DNA of 64,000 bases from Streptomyces pseudovenezuelae (GCF_001513955.1 NZ_KQ948150.1:807565-871564), one strand, 5' to 3'. Shown: positions 24,930 to 34,583, counted from the first letter of the stretch. Notes: a model not told the origin generated them from the letters alone. Numbers and translations: made by a program.

Positions 24930-25120
24930 ATCGCCACCTGCAGGAACCGCCCCAGTTCGAGACGACCTTCGCCCAGGCACCGAACGTGCCGTTGCCGGTG
25001 CCGTAGCACCAGTACGGGTTGTTCGCCGTGTCCTGTGCCAGCAGCTCACCGATGCCGTCGCCGTTCAGATCCCCGACCCCGACGACCTTCTTCCGCTCTC
25101 CTTTGTAGCGATCTCGCGTC
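24930..25120 (-). pseudogene. FG-GAP/VCBS repeat protein remnant
   Basis: About 55 codons read RYKGERKKVVGVGDLNGDG, IGELLAQDTANNPYWCYGTG and NGTFGAWAKVVSNWGGS, a single FG-GAP-type calcium-binding blade of the kind ending many Streptomyces secreted proteins. There is no start, no signal peptide and no other blades, so it is a fragment. Confidence 0.7.
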
Positions 25121-25650
25121 GGTCCGGGCGGCCTGGCCGACCGGATCCGCTTGTGTCGATATGCATATGCATGGTGCAGTTTGGTGTGCAGGCTGCAGGG
25201 GGCGAATATGGAAGAGGTTCACGCTTCGCTGGTAGGCCTCGCTTCGCGTCTGGCTGCACGGTGGGGGTTCGTGCTTGGTCTCGTGCGTGGAGCCTGCGCT
25301 GTCGTGTGTACCGTCAATAGACTGACGGGACGCCGGCGGTTTTGAGGTGATTCGATCGGTCGCTGTTGAGCAAGCAGTTGGAGACGTCACGCGTGTTCGC
25401 GCTGTCGGCTCGGGTGCCGGCCGTATTGTCTGCCGACGCGGCGGTCGGGGTGATGGTGCTGAAGGAGGTCCTGCCCGGCCGGAGGCCGGGGACAAGTCGC
25501 AGACGTCGTTGCCTCAGCAGGGGGAGAGTTGCTTGCCGCGCCGTATGCAGTGGCCCCACCCGCGCACTGGCCACTGGTTTTGCGCGGTCGGTCTGACGCA
25601 GCCTTCGTCCGGATCCGCCGGCGGCTGTCGGAGCCGGCCATCGGAGCACG

Positions 25651-25776
25651 GATCGACCCGTACTCTCCCAAGGGCAGCAGCCTGTCCGGCCGCACCCGCG
25701 ACCACGTCGATGCGGTCGCCGCCGAACACAACAGCAGCCTGTGTAAGGCACTTGGCGGGAAACGCCGACCCAGCCC
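25651..25776 (+). pseudogene. IS30-type transposase C-terminal remnant
   Basis: A plus frame reads RIDPYSPKGSSLSGRTRDHV and DAVAAEHNSSLCKALGGK, matching the IS30 transposase ending (YFPKGTDLS...VAAELNNRPRKTLGWKTP) but with several core residues changed. The upstream catalytic domain is absent. The surrounding 25121-25828 region has no other recognised gene. Confidence 0.6.
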
Positions 25777-25828
25777 CTGCAGAAACTATTCTCCGTCTGC
25801 CCAGTCCCACCGAGTACAGGGACGGTCG

Positions 25829-26290
25829 CTAATCACGGTGTTTCCTGCCCCTGCGCGGCTTACGTGGCGCCTTCCCCCAGGGTCCGGCAGGTCGTTCCTG
25901 CCGGACCAGTGCCACGAATTCGGCACGGCTCGAAACGGCCCGCGGTCGCGGCTGCAGGACCGACTCTGCGTCCCACGGCTCGACATCCGTCCAGCCAAAC
26001 CCGAGGACGATCTCGTGGAAGAGCGGTGCGAAATCCGCACCGACCAGATCCGGCATTTGGTGGCGCAGCCCTCGAACACGGGCAACGAAAGGTGCGGGCA
26101 ACAGGACGTGATACGCCTCCAGATAGTGCGCAAAGTCCGCGCGCCATACCCACACGCCATCGGATACCCGCGACGAGCAGCCGGACGTGTGCCGGTGAAC
26201 CTGTCCGTGACGACATCGACCCCCGCCTCCCAGAAGGTATGTCGATGCAGGCCATCACCTCACGTATCACGTGCGGCGCCGTCATTTTTG
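25829..26290 (-). pseudogene. Hypothetical protein, probably frameshifted
   Basis: The minus-strand frame ending at 25829 has protein-like text (VWVWRADFAHYLEAYHVLLP, FVARVRGLRHQMPDLVG, FHEIVLGFGWTDVEP). Upstream, another frame gives TFWEAGVDVVTDRFTGTRPA, which appears to join it after a one-base shift near 26165. No start is visible in the joined frame except around 26285. Family not recognised. It might instead be an intact 108-residue protein starting at 26155. Confidence 0.45.
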
Positions 26291-26534
26291 CGTGGCCCGC
26301 TGACAGGGCCGGGTGCGTTCCAGTGCGGGGTCAGCCGGTTCAGCCAGATCAGCGCGCTTTCCCCGCGCCTGTTCCGGGGCGGCGTGCCGTCCGCGGGTTC
26401 CTCCCCGGGATGAACCGGCCGTGAATTGCGGGGCAGGGCGATGTTCCCAGCCTGAGCGGCCCTGCCGAATCCGCTCGTCACGTTCGTGGGATGGCGGGTC
26501 GTAGAGGCCGGCCGGTGGGAGTGTGCGCGGTTGT

Positions 26535-27320
26535 CTATGGCGCTGTGAAAAGCAGTGGGAAGCGTAGGCCAAGCCACGGTTTGCGGCCCCAGACGACGAC
26601 CTTGGCGCGGGCCATGGCGGCGGGGGCGGTCCAGCGGCCCAGGGCGAGGAGGAGGAAGGCGACGGGGTCGATGGCTATCGTGCAGTCGGGCCGCCGGGGC
26701 GGGGCGTCGGTGACCGTCGGCACGCCGTTCGCGAAGGCGACGGCGAAGCGGTCGCGGCCGATCCGCAACAGATAGCACGCCTGGTGGTCAGCTGCGTCGG
26801 CGTTCACCACGCGCGGCATGGCCAGTCGCATGAAGGGCAGCGTGAACGCGACCATTTCCCGAGTGACCATGTGCCGCCCGCGCAGCGCGATCGCGATGTC
26901 GTATCCGTGCCCGAGCAGGTGGGTGAGCAGGTACGAGCCCAGGGTGGCGACGTCCATCGGCCCCATCGGAGTCAGCACCGCATCCCGCGGACTGCGGGCG
27001 GCCGCGGCCGTGACGAAGGTTCGCGCCGTGTCCGCGATCTTGGCGCCGAGGAGCACCGGGTCCCGCTGCGGGAAGGCGGTCAGTGCGGCACGGTTGGCCG
27101 CAGCGAGGCCGCTCGGCGTCCCATCGCCGTAGGGGCGCGCCTCACCCCCGCCGATGTCCGCCATCAGCTTCCCTGCCAGGGCGAGGTGCGCCGCCGCCTC
27201 TCCCACCGTCCACTGTGCGCCCAGCAGCGGCGTCTGTGGGTCCGCCCCTGCCGCCAGCAGTTCCGCGATCCGGTCGGCTGTGGCGACGATGGCATCCTCG
27301 GGTGTCATGGGCGCGATCAT
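26535..27320 (-). CDS. Maleylpyruvate isomerase-type (MDMPI/SCP2-like) protein
   Basis: 261-residue soluble protein. The N-terminal half is a DinB-like four-helix domain of the mycothiol-dependent maleylpyruvate isomerase type (ATADRIAELLAAGADPQTPL, QWTVGEAAAHLAL with the metal-type His, YLLTHLLGHGYDIA). The C-terminal half resembles an SCP2-like sterol-carrier fold (CYLLRIGRDRFAVAF, CTIAIDPVAFLLLALG). Most such proteins are of unknown substrate; a thiol-dependent isomerase or transferase role is only a family inference. ATG 27320 or 27308 can start it; neither has a strong ribosome site. It is single and flanked by decayed DNA. Confidence 0.75.
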   Translation of the reverse strand: MIAPMTPEDAIVATADRIAELLAAGADPQTPLLGAQWTVGEAAAHLALAGKLMADIGGGEARPYGDGTPSGLAAANRAALTAFPQRDPVLLGAKIADTARTFVTAAAARSPRDAVLTPMGPMDVATLGSYLLTHLLGHGYDIAIALRGRHMVTREMVAFTLPFMRLAMPRVVNADAADHQACYLLRIGRDRFAVAFANGVPTVTDAPPRRPDCTIAIDPVAFLLLALGRWTAPAAMARAKVVVWGRKPWLGLRFPLLFTAP

Positions 27321-27419
27321 GTCTGCGCTTGGATCGGCTGTCCAGAGTCGTGTCGGTTGCTGACCGGAGGGCAAGTTCGCGGATCTCCTGCCGAAGTTCG
27401 CCCTGAACCGGCTGCGCTG

Positions 27420-27851
27420 TCAGGGAAGCGCACTGCGAAGCCGGATGACGGCCTTTCGCAGCGGTCGGCGTCGACGAGTCGCTGACATCGACGCAGTCGG
27501 GCGGTCGTGAACCTGGGCCCCGCTCAGCCGGTCGAAGCGCCCTGGTGGAAGCACATCCCGCCAGCCCGTTCTCGTCAGACGCCACAAAGAACTCCGCCAT
27601 GCCCGGCGACCCTGGTTCTCGGCGAAGTGCGTCAGATGAACGACACACGGAGCGAGGACCACTCCAAACATTGCACTTACCTTGACCGGAGACTCCGCGG
27701 ACACCGAGCCGCTGCTTGTCACCGTGAGGACCGACTCGACATCCCACCGGCGTCCGGAAGCCCCGATCTCGGTCCACTGCGGGTCCAAGAGCTCCAGGAC
27801 ACGGTCCTGCGAAGCGCGTACGTCGGGATCGAGAAGCCGCATCCCCCGCAT
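27420..27851 (-). pseudogene. DUF4440 (NTF2-like) protein, C-terminal frameshift
   Basis: The frame carries a DUF4440/NTF2-like domain: VLELLDPQWTEIGASGRRWD, VLAPCVVHLTHFAENQGRR and SSLWRLTRTGWR. After GWR the frame goes into low-complexity basic residues. Removing one G at about 27560 gives GWRMCFHQGASTG and a stop at 27524, the normal family end. It is therefore a one-base insertion in an otherwise complete gene, real or a sequencing error. ATG 27851 is the likely start. Confidence 0.7.
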
Positions 27852-28429
27852 CGATGGCCACTTGCACGGCCCTCTCACTCTCATCCCATGCAGGAACCCT
27901 ACGGACGCTGCTGGTCGGAGCACAGCGGATTATTCACTCCACGCGGCGACGGCACGGGGCGGTGCCGTCACAACTCGCGAACATCTCACGAGGAGGCGAT
28001 CAACAGCTGCCCCCGGATGCATGCACCACTGCTGCCGCTGAACATGACCGAAGCCATGCCGCCTCGTGCGTCATCTGGCACGCGTCCAGCGGACATGGAC
28101 GGATCTCGTGTGCGTCCATGCCATGCGGTGTGGTGCAGACGGCGCTGGTGGGTGGGACAGGCTCCGGGTGGCGAGCGAGGGGATCGGGCGCCCTCGGGTG
28201 CGGCTCGCGCGCGACGGCGAGGCCGGGCGCGACGCCGAGCGGGGCAAGCTGCCCGGTGGCCCTGTCCACACCCCGATGCGGCCTGTATGGCGGCGACCCG
28301 CGATGATCCTCCTCGGACCGGCAGCACGGCAGGAGGCCGGCAACGACGCGAGGCGGCACCGCAGATCAGTTCTTCGCCCCATCGGTCACGGCCCTCGTGA
28401 GGCTCGGCTCGGCGTGGTTAGCGTGCCCC
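27852..28429. other. No intact gene recognised
   Basis: Arginine-rich shadow frames on both strands. The plus frame leading into 28430 may be a further decayed part of the same transposase, but shows no recognisable motif. Confidence 0.3.
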
Positions 28430-28602
28430 CTCGGCTGCTTGGCTACTGCATCCGTTGTGTCGTGGAGGATGCGGTCGCCCACCTGCACCACCGGTTCTGC
28501 CGCCTGTGCATTCGCTGGGAGATCCGCGACGACATCCACGAAGCCTTCCTGCCCCTCGGATGCACCCTCACCTGCCGGCCGCGACGTGCCGCCTTACCCT
28601 GA
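28430..28602 (+). pseudogene. IS5-type transposase C-terminal remnant
   Basis: The frame ends DAVAHLHHRFCRLCIRWEIR, DDIHEAFLPLGCTLTC, matching the conserved tail of DDE transposases (RLA-RWE-R-DIHEAFL-L-C-LIC-R). No catalytic residues remain. It overlaps the end of the convergent DUF5959 gene by nine bases. Confidence 0.6.
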
Positions 28603-29022
28603 CAGCATGGGAACCCAGTAATCCATGACGTGGCGTAGACGCTCGCGGTGGTCGGCAATCCAGCCGTTCGGCGGGACGAGCGGGATCCGCACGCTGACCA
28701 TGGACCCAGACTCGTCCTCCACGACCACCTCCGGGCAGCCGCGCTCGCCGGTGAGTTGGATGAAGAGGGACGGTCCTCTGTTCATGTCCATCCAGGCCAC
28801 ATCTTCGCCGGCCTCAAGCCGGTCCAGTGCCGCGGCCCAGCTCTCCAACCTCGCAACATACAACGCCAGGTCGACACGTCCGGACACGAAAGGCGTCTTG
28901 ACGACGATCTCCGCGTCGAGCCCGGCGCTCCACCCGGGACTACGTCCCAGAACGTTGATCGAGACACTGTTGCCCTCGTCATCAGCAAGCGAGATGAGCT
29001 CCCTCGGGGGACTGCCGCCCAT
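28594..29022 (-). CDS. DUF5959 family protein
   Basis: 142-residue soluble protein matching the actinobacterial DUF5959 family: ELISLADDEGNSVSINVLGR, DAEIVVKTPFVSGRVDLALY, WAAALDRLEAGEDVAWMD and RGPSLFIQLTGE, ending in a helical HRERLRHVMDYW. Members are uncharacterised and often sit in variable regions near toxin or secretion genes. ATG 29022 (GAAAGG upstream) is favoured over 29052. It is complete and unbroken. It stands alone between IS debris and a long non-coding stretch. Confidence 0.8.
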   Translation of the reverse strand: MGGSPPRELISLADDEGNSVSINVLGRSPGWSAGLDAEIVVKTPFVSGRVDLALYVARLESWAAALDRLEAGEDVAWMDMNRGPSLFIQLTGERGCPEVVVEDESGSMVSVRIPLVPPNGWIADHRERLRHVMDYWVPMLSG

Positions 29023-29803
29023 GACTGCCTTTCGTCGGCGAGTACTGAGCAATCCTCCCTCGGCCTGAGGGCATCCTTCATCTCAATTTTGCTAGGAGTA
29101 GGCGTCGACCGCCAGGACTGCGACTGGCTGCTTAGATGCCCAAGCGCAGAGACAAGAAAAAACCCAAAAGCAAAGTGGCGAGCGAGCCCGCGTGACCCGG
29201 GTCCCTTCGTCACCGCAGCGGCCGACGTCATCACGATCACACGGTGGCCGGAGGTGGGCACCACCCGGCGCCGCACCGTGCGGTTCGTTCGTCTCCATGA
29301 GGACCTGGGGCCGGCCAAGCCAGGGCTTTTCGGGTGAACAGGGCGGTGGTCAGCGACCTGGCCGGAGACCGGACGCTACAAGGAGCGGAGCGGCCCGCCG
29401 CGTCAGAATCCTTCACCGGCCAACCGACGGATTCGCTGACCTGCTGGAACGCGACCCTCCGGAGCGTGTGCGTCCAGTGAGGGAGCGCGAAGTTTCCCGG
29501 TGAACTGCGGTACGTCGCTGTCGTCGGTATGGGTGGTCGCGCCCGGTTCCCAGACTAGGAACCGACTGGTGGCGAAGCCTTCGTGACCGTGGCCCGAGAA
29601 CCCGGCAGTTGCACTTCACCGCGCTCGTGCCGACCAGGACCTGCGCGACCGCCTACGAGCCTGAGAGCTCCTAACACGGTCATGATCTGGTCCTCTTGAG
29701 ACGTTCCGTGACGAGGCTCCGACCGCCAGACCTGTCGACGCCGATGATTTTTGGCCTGTGCGGGAGTCTGTCTTTCGACAGCAATCTTCTGGAAGGCGGC
29801 CTC
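29023..29803. other. 781-bp stretch without recognised gene
   Basis: Holds one tiny lysine-rich frame (ATG near 29136, KRRDKKKPKSKVASEPA) and arginine-rich shadows, but no supported gene. The promoter of the serine hydrolase at 29804 should be in its last 100 bases. Confidence 0.35.
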
Positions 29804-30952
29804 ATGACGACCCTGCACGACTTGCTCGAAACCCACGTCGGTGCCGGTACGCTGCCGGGAGCGGTTGGCCTCGTGGCCCAGGGCGACCAAGTCGAGGTGG
29901 CGGCCGTAGGCGCGCAGGACGCCGGCGACGGCGCCCCGATGGCGAGGGACTCCATCTTCCGGGTCGCCTCGATCACCAAGTCCGTCACCGCCGCCGCACT
30001 GCTGGTCCTCGTGGAGGAGGGCAGGATCGCACTGGACGACCCGATCGGGGTGTGGCTGCCGGAGCTGGGGAAGCCGGTGGTCGTACGCACACCGGCGAGC
30101 CCGGTGGACGAAGTGGTGCCGGCCGACCGGCCCATCACCGTATTCGACGTGCTGGCCTCCCAGGCCGGGTGCGGATTCCCCTCCGACTTCACACTGCCGG
30201 TGGTGCAGGAGTTGTTCACGGTGCAAAAGGACGGCCGGGTGCCGAGCAACTTCCCGCCGGCCGACGAGTGGATGGCAGCTCTTGGCCGCATCCCGCTGCT
30301 GTACCAGCCAGGCGCCGCCTGGCTGTACGACACCTGCTCCGTCCTGCAGGGGGTACTGATTTCGCGGGTCACCGGACAGCCGCTGCCGGAGTTCCTGGCG
30401 GAGCGGATCTTCGGGCCGCTGGGCATGATGGACACCGGTTTCGAGGTGCCTGCCGCCAAGCGGAGCCGGTTCACCAGCTTCTACAGGCCAGGCGACGACG
30501 GCAGCCTGGAGCTGGCCGACGGACCGGACGGCGAGTGGAGCAGCCTGCCCGCGCTACCGCTCGGCAACGGCGGGCTGGCCTCGACCGCCGACGACTGGCT
30601 GGCCTTCTGCCGGATGCTGCTGGCCGGCGGGGTGTCGGCCGACGGCCGCCGGGTGCTGTCGGCCGACTCCGTGCGCATGATGACCACCGACCATACGAAT
30701 CCGGCGCAGCGCGACATCGGCCGACTGTTCCTGGAGGGCCAGGGCTGGGGCTTCGGCGGCTCGGTTGACATCGACCGGACCAACCCGTGGAATACGCCCG
30801 GCCGTTACGGCTGGGTCGGCGGCACGGGCACAGCGGCGCACGTCATCCCGGCCACGGGTACAGTCACCATCCTGCTGACTCAGGTAGCAGCGATGGGCCC
30901 CGTGCCGGCACCGGTGACCAGGGAGTTCTGGCGGTACGCGGCGGACGCCTGA
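29804..30952 (+). CDS. Serine hydrolase (class C beta-lactamase-like)
   Basis: 382-residue protein of the beta-lactamase/DD-peptidase/esterase superfamily, without a signal peptide, so probably cytosolic. The SxxK nucleophile motif is SITK in FRVASITKSVTAAALL (Ser about residue 54). The second motif is YDT in WLYDTCSVLQGVL, and GGTGT near the C-terminus stands where KTG/HxG lies. LGNGGLASTADDWLAFCRML is a family-typical segment. ATG 29804 follows GGAAGG; the frame is open to 29696 but has no support there. The substrate is unknown; an esterase role is likelier than beta-lactam resistance. Confidence 0.85.
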   Translation: MTTLHDLLETHVGAGTLPGAVGLVAQGDQVEVAAVGAQDAGDGAPMARDSIFRVASITKSVTAAALLVLVEEGRIALDDPIGVWLPELGKPVVVRTPASPVDEVVPADRPITVFDVLASQAGCGFPSDFTLPVVQELFTVQKDGRVPSNFPPADEWMAALGRIPLLYQPGAAWLYDTCSVLQGVLISRVTGQPLPEFLAERIFGPLGMMDTGFEVPAAKRSRFTSFYRPGDDGSLELADGPDGEWSSLPALPLGNGGLASTADDWLAFCRMLLAGGVSADGRRVLSADSVRMMTTDHTNPAQRDIGRLFLEGQGWGFGGSVDIDRTNPWNTPGRYGWVGGTGTAAHVIPATGTVTILLTQVAAMGPVPAPVTREFWRYAADA

Positions 30953-30962
30953 CGCACGCATC

Positions 30963-31304
30963 TCACGCACGCCCGGAATGAGCGGGCTGGTTGCCGATGG
31001 GGCCGTACGGCAAGACGTCGCCGAAGGGGTAGGGGAGTAACTGCTGCACGACGCAGACGCCGGCGGCAGCCCAGGCCAGCGCGACGTCCAGGTCACCGCG
31101 GACGAGGCGGTCTTCGCTCTCCATGCCATTGGGGTCGAACTCCTCGTCCTGGTCAGCGAGGTCGGCGAGTTCGTAGGCGGTGACGGTGCAGGCGTCGAGA
31201 TCGCGCGTATGGAGTCGACGGCCGCCGATCGTCACGCACCCCTTGTCATAGGCGGCGTCACACGCCTCGTCGGTCTCCTCGTCCGGCGTCCACACCCGTT
31301 CCAT
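30963..31304 (-). CDS. Hypothetical protein (113 aa)
   Basis: Acidic soluble protein starting MERVWTPDEETDEACDAAYD with a later hydrophobic segment (VALAWAAAGVCVVQQLLPYP). It has several cysteines and no recognised domain. It is convergent with the serine hydrolase (10 bp between stops). AGGGAG directly abuts the ATG, which is poor spacing, so the start is uncertain. Confidence 0.5.
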   Translation of the reverse strand: MERVWTPDEETDEACDAAYDKGCVTIGGRRLHTRDLDACTVTAYELADLADQDEEFDPNGMESEDRLVRGDLDVALAWAAAGVCVVQQLLPYPFGDVLPYGPIGNQPAHSGRA

Positions 31305-31784
31305 CTCCCTCGATCGGCAACTGGGCGCTCTCTCGCCAGTCGCACTACTGGATCCATGACGGTTGTATCCGGTGGAGCCGGCGCGACTCGGCGGCAGATG
31401 TCGCCGAGAACAGGGAACGTGGCAGTCGCCTGCTAGCCCAGGGCACCGAAGAACTCAGGCCAGGACCACTGACCAGGCCGCGTCGCCACCTGCAGTCGTG
31501 GCGTTGATACCCCAACAAGCGAGCTACCAGGCCGACACGTTGGGCGCGATCATCACTGCTCTTGGGCATTGGACGAGGAACTGTGGCCCGACCGCAGCCG
31601 CGAGCCGGATGATGACATGTCTCAGCAGGAACAACGGCTGATCAACGGTGCGCTGCATGAGTGGAGGAACCCCTCGGCCGACCGCGAACTTGCCGTATGC
31701 CGAGGTGAGTTACAGCAGGACGAACGGTAGTCTCCCTGGAAGTGGTCTGTGCGCAGGGGCACGGGAGACAAGGAGGGGCTGCTG
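31305..31784. other. Upstream region of EACC1-caspase operon
   Basis: Contains a 37-codon frame at 31617-31730 (SQQEQRLINGALHEWRNPS...QQDER) with coding-like composition, preceded out of frame by SYQADTLGAIITALG; this may be a decayed small gene. The operon promoter should lie here. Nothing else is recognised. Confidence 0.35.
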
Positions 31785-32198
31785 GTGCAGTTGACGCTTG
31801 GGTTCCTAGACGTGCAGGTGCCAGAAGCCGAGCTGCGGTCGCTGCACATGTGGCTGATGGCAGACCCAGTAGCCCGCCGTCATGCGAAGCCGATGCTTGG
31901 CGCTTCACAAGTTCTGACACCAGGAGCTCAGGGCGGCGCGCTTGACCTCGTGTCGCTCATGGTGAGCTCTGGTTTCAGCGCCGCATCGCTCGCCATGTCC
32001 GTGGTCTCCTGGCGCGCGACACGCCCACACCGTCCGTCCGTGATCGTGAACCGCCCTGACGGACTGACGATCACGATCTCGGACTCTTCTGCCGAAGAGG
32101 CCCGGCGTCTCATCGAATCGTTGGCCGACGACTCCGGCGGCACCCGCGGGCCGGACGACTCCGACGGTTCCGGAGGGCGCGTTGGCCTCTCCGCCTGA
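31785..32198 (+). CDS. Effector-associated constant component 1 (EACC1) protein
   Basis: 137-residue protein recognised as EACC1, the invariant partner of caspase-like and other effectors in actinobacterial conflict systems. Features: a short N-terminal sandwich (QLTLGFLDVQVPEAELRSL, HMWLMADPVARRH), a central hydrophobic helix (LDLVSLMVSSGFSAASLAMS) and a C-terminal beta module (PSVIVNRPDGLTITISD, SSAEEARRLIESL). The GTG at 31785 has AAGGAGG eight bases upstream; an in-frame GTG at 31749 is less likely. Its end overlaps the caspase start by 17 bases, implying coupled translation. Function in the family is thought to be signalling or effector control. Confidence 0.82.
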   Translation: MQLTLGFLDVQVPEAELRSLHMWLMADPVARRHAKPMLGASQVLTPGAQGGALDLVSLMVSSGFSAASLAMSVVSWRATRPHRPSVIVNRPDGLTITISDSSAEEARRLIESLADDSGGTRGPDDSDGSGGRVGLSA

Positions 32199-33984
32199 TC
32201 CCTCCGCCTCACGAGCGATACTCATAGGCGCCGGGTACTACGAAACGCTCGACAGCCTGCCCGCCGTAGCCGACAGCGCGGAAGGACTTGCGAGTCTCTT
32301 CACTCAACAGGAAATTTGGGGACTCCCACCCGCCCACTGCCGAGTGGTGCTGAACCCCCAGACCCCGCGGCAGCTGTCCAGACCAGTGGCCGAGGCAGCC
32401 CAGGAGGCAACAGATACTCTGGTCGTCTACTACGCGGGCCATGGGCTCATTGAACCTAGAACAGGCGAGTTGCACCTGGCCGTCGGGGACAGCGACTGGA
32501 TGTCGGTTCATGACACGGCGGCACCCTACGACTGGATCCGGCGCTCGATCGAGCAGAGCCCTGCCGCCCGGAAGATCGCCGTGATCGACTGCTGCTACAG
32601 CGCACGGGCCTTCGGTGTGCAATCGGCCAACGCCAGCGCTGCCCTCGAAGTCGAAGGCACCTACGTGCTCACTGCGTCCGCCGAGAACGCCGTAGCAATC
32701 GCGCCTCCGGGAGAGCAGTACACGGCGTTCACCGGCGAACTGATCAAGTGCATCAGCAACGGGGTTTTGGAGGGCGGCGAGTTCCTCGACCTCGACACGG
32801 TCTACACGAAGCTGCGCCTCGAACTAGGGCTGAGGGGGAGACCCGAGCCCCACCGTCTGTGCCGTAACAGCCTGGGCACAGCACCGTTTTTTCGCAACGT
32901 GGCGTACGAGCCGTTACCGACGGCGTCAAGGCCGAGCTGGAGTACATGGACGGCCAGCCATGAGACCAGCACCAATGCGTCGGCAGACGCCACGCAGTCC
33001 GAGCCCTACGTCCGTCTCGCTTCTTTGCGGAGCTTGCTGGACCAACTGATTCAGCAACTCTCGCCCGCCCAGAGCCTCGCCGACACTCTGCAGATGGTCA
33101 CAGTTGGGGTCGTCGCTGGCTTGGGCTACGAACTCGCCGCCCTCAACCTTGTACGGCCGGACGGAGATCTCGTTGTCGCGGCCTTCGCAGGCAACGAAAG
33201 AGCCGAGGCTCTGATCACGGGCAGGGTTGGCTCACGTGCGTCGTGGGACCGCCGTCTCTCGATGGGAGAGGCGTGGGGCGATCTGCGGTTCATCCCTCAC
33301 ACAGAGGGTCATGTGCTCGATGACGACGACGTCCCGCAGTGGTACACCGACGGGCCAGTGCCGAGGTTCGAAGACGAGTGGCATCCCAGTGACCGGCTCT
33401 TCGCGCCTCTGTACTCCGCGGGCAGCAAGAGGAGGCAGGACCTTATCGGTGTTATCTCCGTTGACCGGCCGCGCAACGGACGTCGCCCAGGTGCTTGGGG
33501 GAGAGAAGCGCTCCAGATGTATGCCGCCCATGCCTCGGTTGCCATCGCCAACGCCCAAATGAAGGCGAACATGAAACGCGCGCTGGCGCGACTGGAACGC
33601 GAGCAGCAGGCACTTCGCGCCAGCGAGGCATCCTTCCGGGAAGCCTTCGAGTATGCACCCTCGGGCATGGCGCTGACCGAGCTGCACGACGAACAGCCCG
33701 GCAGGGTCGTACGCACGAACGAGGCTCTGTGCTACCTGCTGGACAGACCGGCCACGGAAATGCGCCGCTACACATTCTCCGACCTCGTCCATCCCGAGGA
33801 CGGGAACATCTTGCTGGCCACACCCGTCAGAGGTGGCAGAGCAGAGCTGCGGCTCACCCGCCGTGATGGCACGTACGTGTGGGTCTCGCTGCGGAACAGC
33901 GTCATCCCCGACAACACCTCCGCACCGGATCTCCTCCTGGTCCACGTGCACGACATTGAGGAACCGAACTGGCACCGTTCCTGA
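32182..33984 (+). CDS. EACC1-associated caspase fused to GAF and PAS sensor domains
   Basis: 600-residue cytosolic protein. Residues 1-245 are a caspase (peptidase C14-like) domain: SRAILIGAGYYETLDSLPAV, catalytic His87 in VVYYAGHGLIE and catalytic Cys138 in AVIDCCYSARA; TYVLTASAENAVA and FLDLDTVYTKL are typical later segments. After a linker, residues ~295-460 form a GAF-like domain and ~480-595 a PAS fold (ASFREAFEYAPSGMALTE, FSDLVHPED, RRDGTYVWVSLRN). The GAF-PAS part is close to the C-terminal half of the diguanylate cyclase at 15.9 kb but stops where GGDEF would begin. The likely start is TTG 32182. It is inferred to be a suicide or defence protease gated by a ligand/redox sensor. Confidence 0.85.
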   Translation: MASPPDPSASRAILIGAGYYETLDSLPAVADSAEGLASLFTQQEIWGLPPAHCRVVLNPQTPRQLSRPVAEAAQEATDTLVVYYAGHGLIEPRTGELHLAVGDSDWMSVHDTAAPYDWIRRSIEQSPAARKIAVIDCCYSARAFGVQSANASAALEVEGTYVLTASAENAVAIAPPGEQYTAFTGELIKCISNGVLEGGEFLDLDTVYTKLRLELGLRGRPEPHRLCRNSLGTAPFFRNVAYEPLPTASRPSWSTWTASHETSTNASADATQSEPYVRLASLRSLLDQLIQQLSPAQSLADTLQMVTVGVVAGLGYELAALNLVRPDGDLVVAAFAGNERAEALITGRVGSRASWDRRLSMGEAWGDLRFIPHTEGHVLDDDDVPQWYTDGPVPRFEDEWHPSDRLFAPLYSAGSKRRQDLIGVISVDRPRNGRRPGAWGREALQMYAAHASVAIANAQMKANMKRALARLEREQQALRASEASFREAFEYAPSGMALTELHDEQPGRVVRTNEALCYLLDRPATEMRRYTFSDLVHPEDGNILLATPVRGGRAELRLTRRDGTYVWVSLRNSVIPDNTSAPDLLLVHVHDIEEPNWHRS

Positions 33985-34280
33985 GGCACCGATCTGACGT
34001 GATCTCTCGGGCGGCGCCGGTGGGGGTCCCTTTCTGTTCACCCAAGCGCCGGGGTAGGACGGTCGGCATGACGAGCGGGTCAGTCGACGGCGTGGGCCAC
34101 AAGGGCCTTCTGCCGACAGGGAGGCAGAGCACGTCTCTACGACCCCTTGCAGGGCGCCGGGACGGTCGGCGAGTGCGGCCTCCGCGCTGAGGTCGCCCGG
34201 CACGTAGTCGGAGACCTGTTCGAGCAGAGCGTCCAGGACTGCGGGACTGGGCCCTTGCCCGGGATGACGGGAACGGCAAC

Positions 34281-34583
34281 GTGGACCTCTTCCGGCCCGA
34301 ATTGCTCGTTGACCCGGCCACGTCCGTGCTCGTCGGACACTCCGCTGACGGCCTGGTGACTGTCGAGGCGGTGGCGAGCCGCAACCACCATGTGGTCGGA
34401 ATCTCCAACGTCTTCGCGGTGGAGGGCGGCGTTGACCGGGCCTGGCCGGTGGTGCTGAACGCAGTGCGCCGGCTGTTTCCGACCCTGCCCGTAGTGGGCT
34501 ATGAGCACGGCGCGGACCTGGATGCCGCTATCCGCCATGGCTTCGAGGCGGCCGGTCCGCTGCGGGTCTGGCTGCACGGGTAG
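34281..34583 (+). pseudogene. GNAT-like protein C-terminal part
   Basis: 100-codon frame VDLFRPELLVDPATSVLVGH, VVGISNVFAVEGGVDRAW, LPVVGYEHGADLDAAIRHGF and GPLRVWLHG resembles the C-terminal half of acetyltransferase-like proteins in which GYE precedes the last strands. The N-terminal half is missing or frameshifted in 34150-34280. Probably non-functional. Confidence 0.5.

Noticed and set aside
31785..32198. EACC1 gene as a membrane protein
   Set aside because: The single hydrophobic helix is short and fits the EACC1 fold; no second membrane segment or signal is present.
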